Position numbers and translations under genes: made by a program. Under the pieces are notes generated by a model. It did no database searches. It saw nothing but the letters and a program-made list of their open reading frames with translations, and was not told the origin of the DNA. Of a stretch of 64,000 nt of DNA, positions 60,950 to 64,000 are shown piece by piece (the first letter of the stretch is position 1; each line of letters opens with the position of its first letter). The DNA comes from Acorus gramineus (taxonomy: Eukaryota; Streptophyta; Magnoliopsida; Acorales; Acoraceae), in assembly GCA_030737835.1 (NCBI GenBank), contig JAUJYN010000057.1:1-64000 (forward strand), read 5' to 3'.

Positions 60950-62060
60950 CGTGCATACGACCCGCACGCACGCTAGCCCGAGCACCCCCGGCATCCACCC
61001 GCACGGCCGGCAACCACCCGCACGGCCGCCCGACCGCCCGGGTGCACCGCCGCTCCTCAGCCAACGCACCCCGCGCACCGCCGGGCCCCCGCCCGCCGCC
61101 TGGACGCGCCGCCGAACCTCCCGGGTGCACCGCGCGCCCCCTGCGCCCCAGCACAGCCGCCCGCGCACACCCCGCACGCCTCGCGCTGGCCCGCGAGCAC
61201 CCCGCACGCCCCGCGTGCAGCGCCTCGCCTCGCGCGCACCCCGCGCGCACCACCTCGCCCCGCGCGCACCACCCCGCTCCGCGCGCACCCCGCGCGCACC
61301 ACCTGCCTCTACCCTCCTCACCGCGCACACGACTGCGCCTCAACCCAGCGCCCCGCACGCATACTCCACTGCGGTGCCCAGCGCCCAGCGCTCAGCACCC
61401 TCGCCCAGCACACCCGGTATCCGCGACCAGCTCCCAGCGCTCAGCGCCCAGCACCCGGGACCCTCACCCAGCGCCCACGCGCACGCACGCGCAACACGCG
61501 CCCAGCGCGCCTGCCAGCATGCCCACGCTGCTGCCCGCGTTGCCTGCCTGCACGCGTCGCCGAGTGGCCCAAACATTGTTCACCTGCACGCCCGGTACTG
61601 CTCGCCTGATGCCTGAGCACCTCCTGCCCTGCTCGCCTGCGCGCCCAGCCTGCCAGCCCGGCCTGCCCGCGCGCACAGCCCACATCCTGCCTACCCGCAT
61701 GCCTCCCCCTGCACCCCCCGAGCGCACGCCCGCGCGCGCGCCCACGCGCACGCGCTCGCGCGCCGGGCAACTGGTGCGCCTGCTCCCAGCCTACCCGGCT
61801 AGTCCTACCCAGCCTGCTGGCCCCCAGCGCCACCCGAGTGCACGCTCGCCCCGCTCCTCGCGCACAGCTCGCCCAGCTCCAGCCGCTCGACCAGCCCTGC
61901 CGGGTGTACCCGCGCGCAGCACGCCCAGCGCCCGCACGCCCAGCACGACCAGCACGCGCGCCCTGCACGCCCGCGCGCACGCCCGCGCGCACGCACGCGC
62001 GCGCCCAGCCTACTGCGCTGCTGTGCTGCTGCCGGTGCTACCTGCTGCCCGAGACCACCC
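60950..62060. repeat. GC-rich, CpG-dense block in E9
   Basis: About 1.1 kb of CGCGC-, GCACC- and GCCC-rich DNA. Long open frames (up to about 377 residues) are low-complexity in all frames and are rejected. Confidence 0.85.
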
Positions 62061-62531
62061 CCACCCTTACCCGAGCACCTCTACCACCACCCATCGACCT
62101 CCGACCACCTCCACAGCCCTCCGACGGCCACCCACAGCCGCCGACCTCCACCCAACCCCAAAACCCACCTCCTAACATCCATCTAAACAAGAAAAGAGGG
62201 GAAATAGGGCTTACCAAGGGGAGGAAGGGAAGTCCGGACGCTCTCCGCGCGCCGAAACCTTTCCCCTAAGGCTTCCACCGCCCGGATCTACTCCCACCTC
62301 CGAAATGGGCCAAAACAGAGGAGAAGAGAGGGCGGACGGAGGGGCTAATCTCGCCGGAATCGGGATTTGAAACCACCGGGGTGTAGATCGGGACCCGATC
62401 TACACTTCCTAGGTTTTGGGTTTTTGGGTTTGAGGGGTCTAGGGGGCTCAAAAGTGAGAAAAGGAGAGAGGGGAGAGAGAGAAATCACTTGGTAGGGATG
62501 ATGAATAGTGATTTCAAAATTAGATCTCACC

Positions 62532-62539
62532 TTTATATA
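62532..62539 (-). promoter_or_regulatory. TATA box of LTR E9
   Basis: The minus strand reads CTATATAAAGG about 265 bp from the LTR sense start at 62802, as in E1 and E3. Confidence 0.6.
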
Positions 62540-62802
62540 GTGTGCGACTTAAAAACCCAGATACGCCCCGGAACTGCGAAATTTCGGGAACGTTACCGGA
62601 ATTCGATGAAATTTTCGTGACAGGCCTAAAATGGCACCAGGACACCAAATATGCAGTTAGATTTTCAATCGGAGTCCTCTAACTCAGGACGATAGCTAAC
62701 AGTCCAGAAATAAGCGGTTCCGATCGAAAATCGAAAAAAAATGAAAAACTGCCAGAACGCTCCAACGGTTACCAGCAGGCTAAAAGTGACACATATATAA
62801 CA

Positions 62803-64000
62803 CCCCGAACATCGAAACAGAGGGTGCCCCTAAACCAGGAAACCTTCTGAAAATATGGTCGCCAAAACCCAAAGGTAAGCCCCTGGTGACAATGACCTGG
62901 GTAGCCCTCTGTCAGTTCTGGGAGGTGCAGATATACACACGAACCAACCGGGCCACCGCAAGGTCAAACAACTAACTTATGGCCCTTCCAACTAGGGCTC
63001 CACCACCGTCCCAACACAAGGGAGGTATGAAACTGCGCCTGTAGAGTGCCCTTCACAGATCCATCTGGGTGCTCGAATGGCAGTCGCTTGCAGGCATACC
63101 CCAACAAATGGGTGGTGCCTCACCCAACTGCCCTCATCATCGAGCACGCAGGCACATAGCATGTCCTCCAAGGTCCGAATCGTCCTCATTGACTGGCTGT
63201 CCATCGGCGATGAAACGCTATACTTAAATGGAGGCTCGCGCCAAAGGCTACGCCACAACCTCAAAGTAACCCTCGCGTCTCAACTGAAAATAGCGCCGAC
63301 CGGAGTGCCATGAAGACGAACAATCGCGAAGGTGAAAACCCACGTCAAGGCGTCCAGAGACTCAATCAGTCTGATAGGGAGGGAAACGCGGACTTAGTCA
63401 GTCGGTCAATGATCACCTAGACGGCGTCGTGACCCGAACGTGACATTAACGAATTTGCGACAATCCCTGATAACCCACTCCCACGTCCACTGAGGAATCT
63501 CGATGGACTGACGCTTTCCACGCGATGATGATTCTCGAACTTTGCCTGAGGGCATGCCAACCTGGGGAAACAAGGTCACCCACATCACCTTATCATCACA
63601 CCACAGCAAACTCAACAAAGACTACCCCAAAGTAGTCCTCGGAAACCCAATAAAACTTTTGAGATCCACAAAGGCATCCGGCGCATTCGTCAACCCCGAC
63701 GGCAGTACTTAAAACTCGTAGTGCCTGAACGGTCACGAAAGGCCATCTACGGGATGTCCAACTCTCGGATCTCCAACTTGTGGTACCCTTGTGCGAAGAT
63801 CGATCTAACAACAGACACTCGCTCTCAGAGCTGGTCAAATAGATCATCGATTCGCGGCAAAGGTAATTGATCTTCAACCTCCACGGGGAGATCAAAACAA
63901 CACCACAAACAATTAAGTTCGGATTCTGCTCCTCGAGCATGGCTGGCGCTCATGATAACACTTACACGCTAGGTAAGCCGCTCAACCGCACTTAATCCAC
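62803..64000 (-). pseudogene. RT-4 integrase core and reverse-transcriptase remnants
   Basis: Reading minus: RT-like fragments at about 63940-63660 are followed directly by integrase-core fragments (63550-63350), then RTIRTLEDMLCACVLDDEGSW at 63183-63121, the integrase helix region. The RT palm end, RNase H and integrase N-terminus expected between them are absent, so an internal deletion near 63550-63680 is likely. Stops in every frame. Confidence 0.7.

Larger units (their letters stand above)
59165..62802 (-). mobile_element. Solo LTR E9 inside RT-4
   Basis: TGTCACGCCCC to CATATATAACA with perfect CCCCG duplications (59160-59164 and 62803-62807), 3,638 bp. Very similar to E1 in organisation, with a two-unit GGGTGA block (about 59690-59860), a GC-rich block (about 60950-62060) and a TATA box at 62532-62539. 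Confidence 0.93.
55653..64000 (-). mobile_element. RT-4: second Tekay/Del-type chromovirus, truncated by the window
   Basis: Left (3') LTR 55653-58765, PPT 58766-58778, internal region continuing past the window end, interrupted by solo LTR E9. Integrase C-terminal/chromodomain remnants lie at 58882-59139, and integrase core and RT remnants at 62803-64000. Many stops and an internal deletion make it dead. The 5' LTR and right duplication lie outside. Confidence 0.85.

Overview
This is a plant nuclear window, almost certainly from an angiosperm with a retrotransposon-rich genome. It has one ordinary host gene with introns. Everything else of size belongs to Ty3/gypsy LTR retrotransposons nested inside one another. 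Nothing bacterial, organellar or CRISPR-like is present, and the sequence does not fix the species.

Layout. (1) 1-9657: a minus-strand five-exon gene (exons between 1325 and 8458) encoding an acidic N-terminal region, a plant mobile domain (PMD) and a long C-terminal coiled coil. Its first exon is split by a 3,685-bp solo LTR (4535-8219) flanked by the duplication AACAC. Minisatellites lie on both sides. (2) 9658-12053: a TGTAGATACC-type LTR, probably of the Tat lineage, full of 28-bp minisatellite arrays. (3) 12345-13186 and 49015-50570: two halves of a second minus-strand retroelement ORF of the 'putative gypsy-type transposon' (Transposase_28) kind, with its PPT and LTR. (4) 13187-49014: a dead minus-strand Tekay/Del-type chromovirus (RT-1) separating those halves, with paired LTRs, PBS, PPT and duplication CTTAT. 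(5) Inside RT-1: solo LTRs E3 (18113-21450) and E4 (21962-25591), and a non-coding element RT-2 (26563-43612). Inside the right LTR of RT-2 is solo LTR E5 (31042-41400), which itself holds an AT-rich solo LTR (33288-36077) and solo LTR E6 (36694-40319). A TRIM (43615-44121) sits against the end of RT-2. (6) 50921-52978: the host gene, a four-exon minus-strand endonuclease/exonuclease/phosphatase-fold protein of 485 residues. (7) 53200-55652: AT-rich intergenic DNA. (8) 55653 to the window end: a second dead minus-strand chromovirus (RT-4) carrying solo LTR E9 (59165-62802).

How the parts relate. RT-1 coding pieces read in order on the minus strand: gag, protease, RT part 1 (46322-44127), RT part 2 and RNase H (26557-25597), integrase zinc-binding part (21961-21456), then integrase core and chromodomain (18112-16998). 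All breaks coincide with nested insertions, and target-site duplications support nearly every boundary. The insertion order is: Transposase_28 locus, RT-1, then E3, E4 and RT-2 in any order, then E5, then E6 and the AT-rich LTR. Six solo LTRs of the chromovirus-type families against few paired elements points to frequent LTR-LTR recombination.

I found no clear case of a wholly new system. The strongest leads are the antisense PMD/coiled-coil gene whose frame is still perfect across the insertion, the GGGTGA repeat modules shared by unrelated LTR families, and the extreme GC-rich blocks carried inside LTRs.
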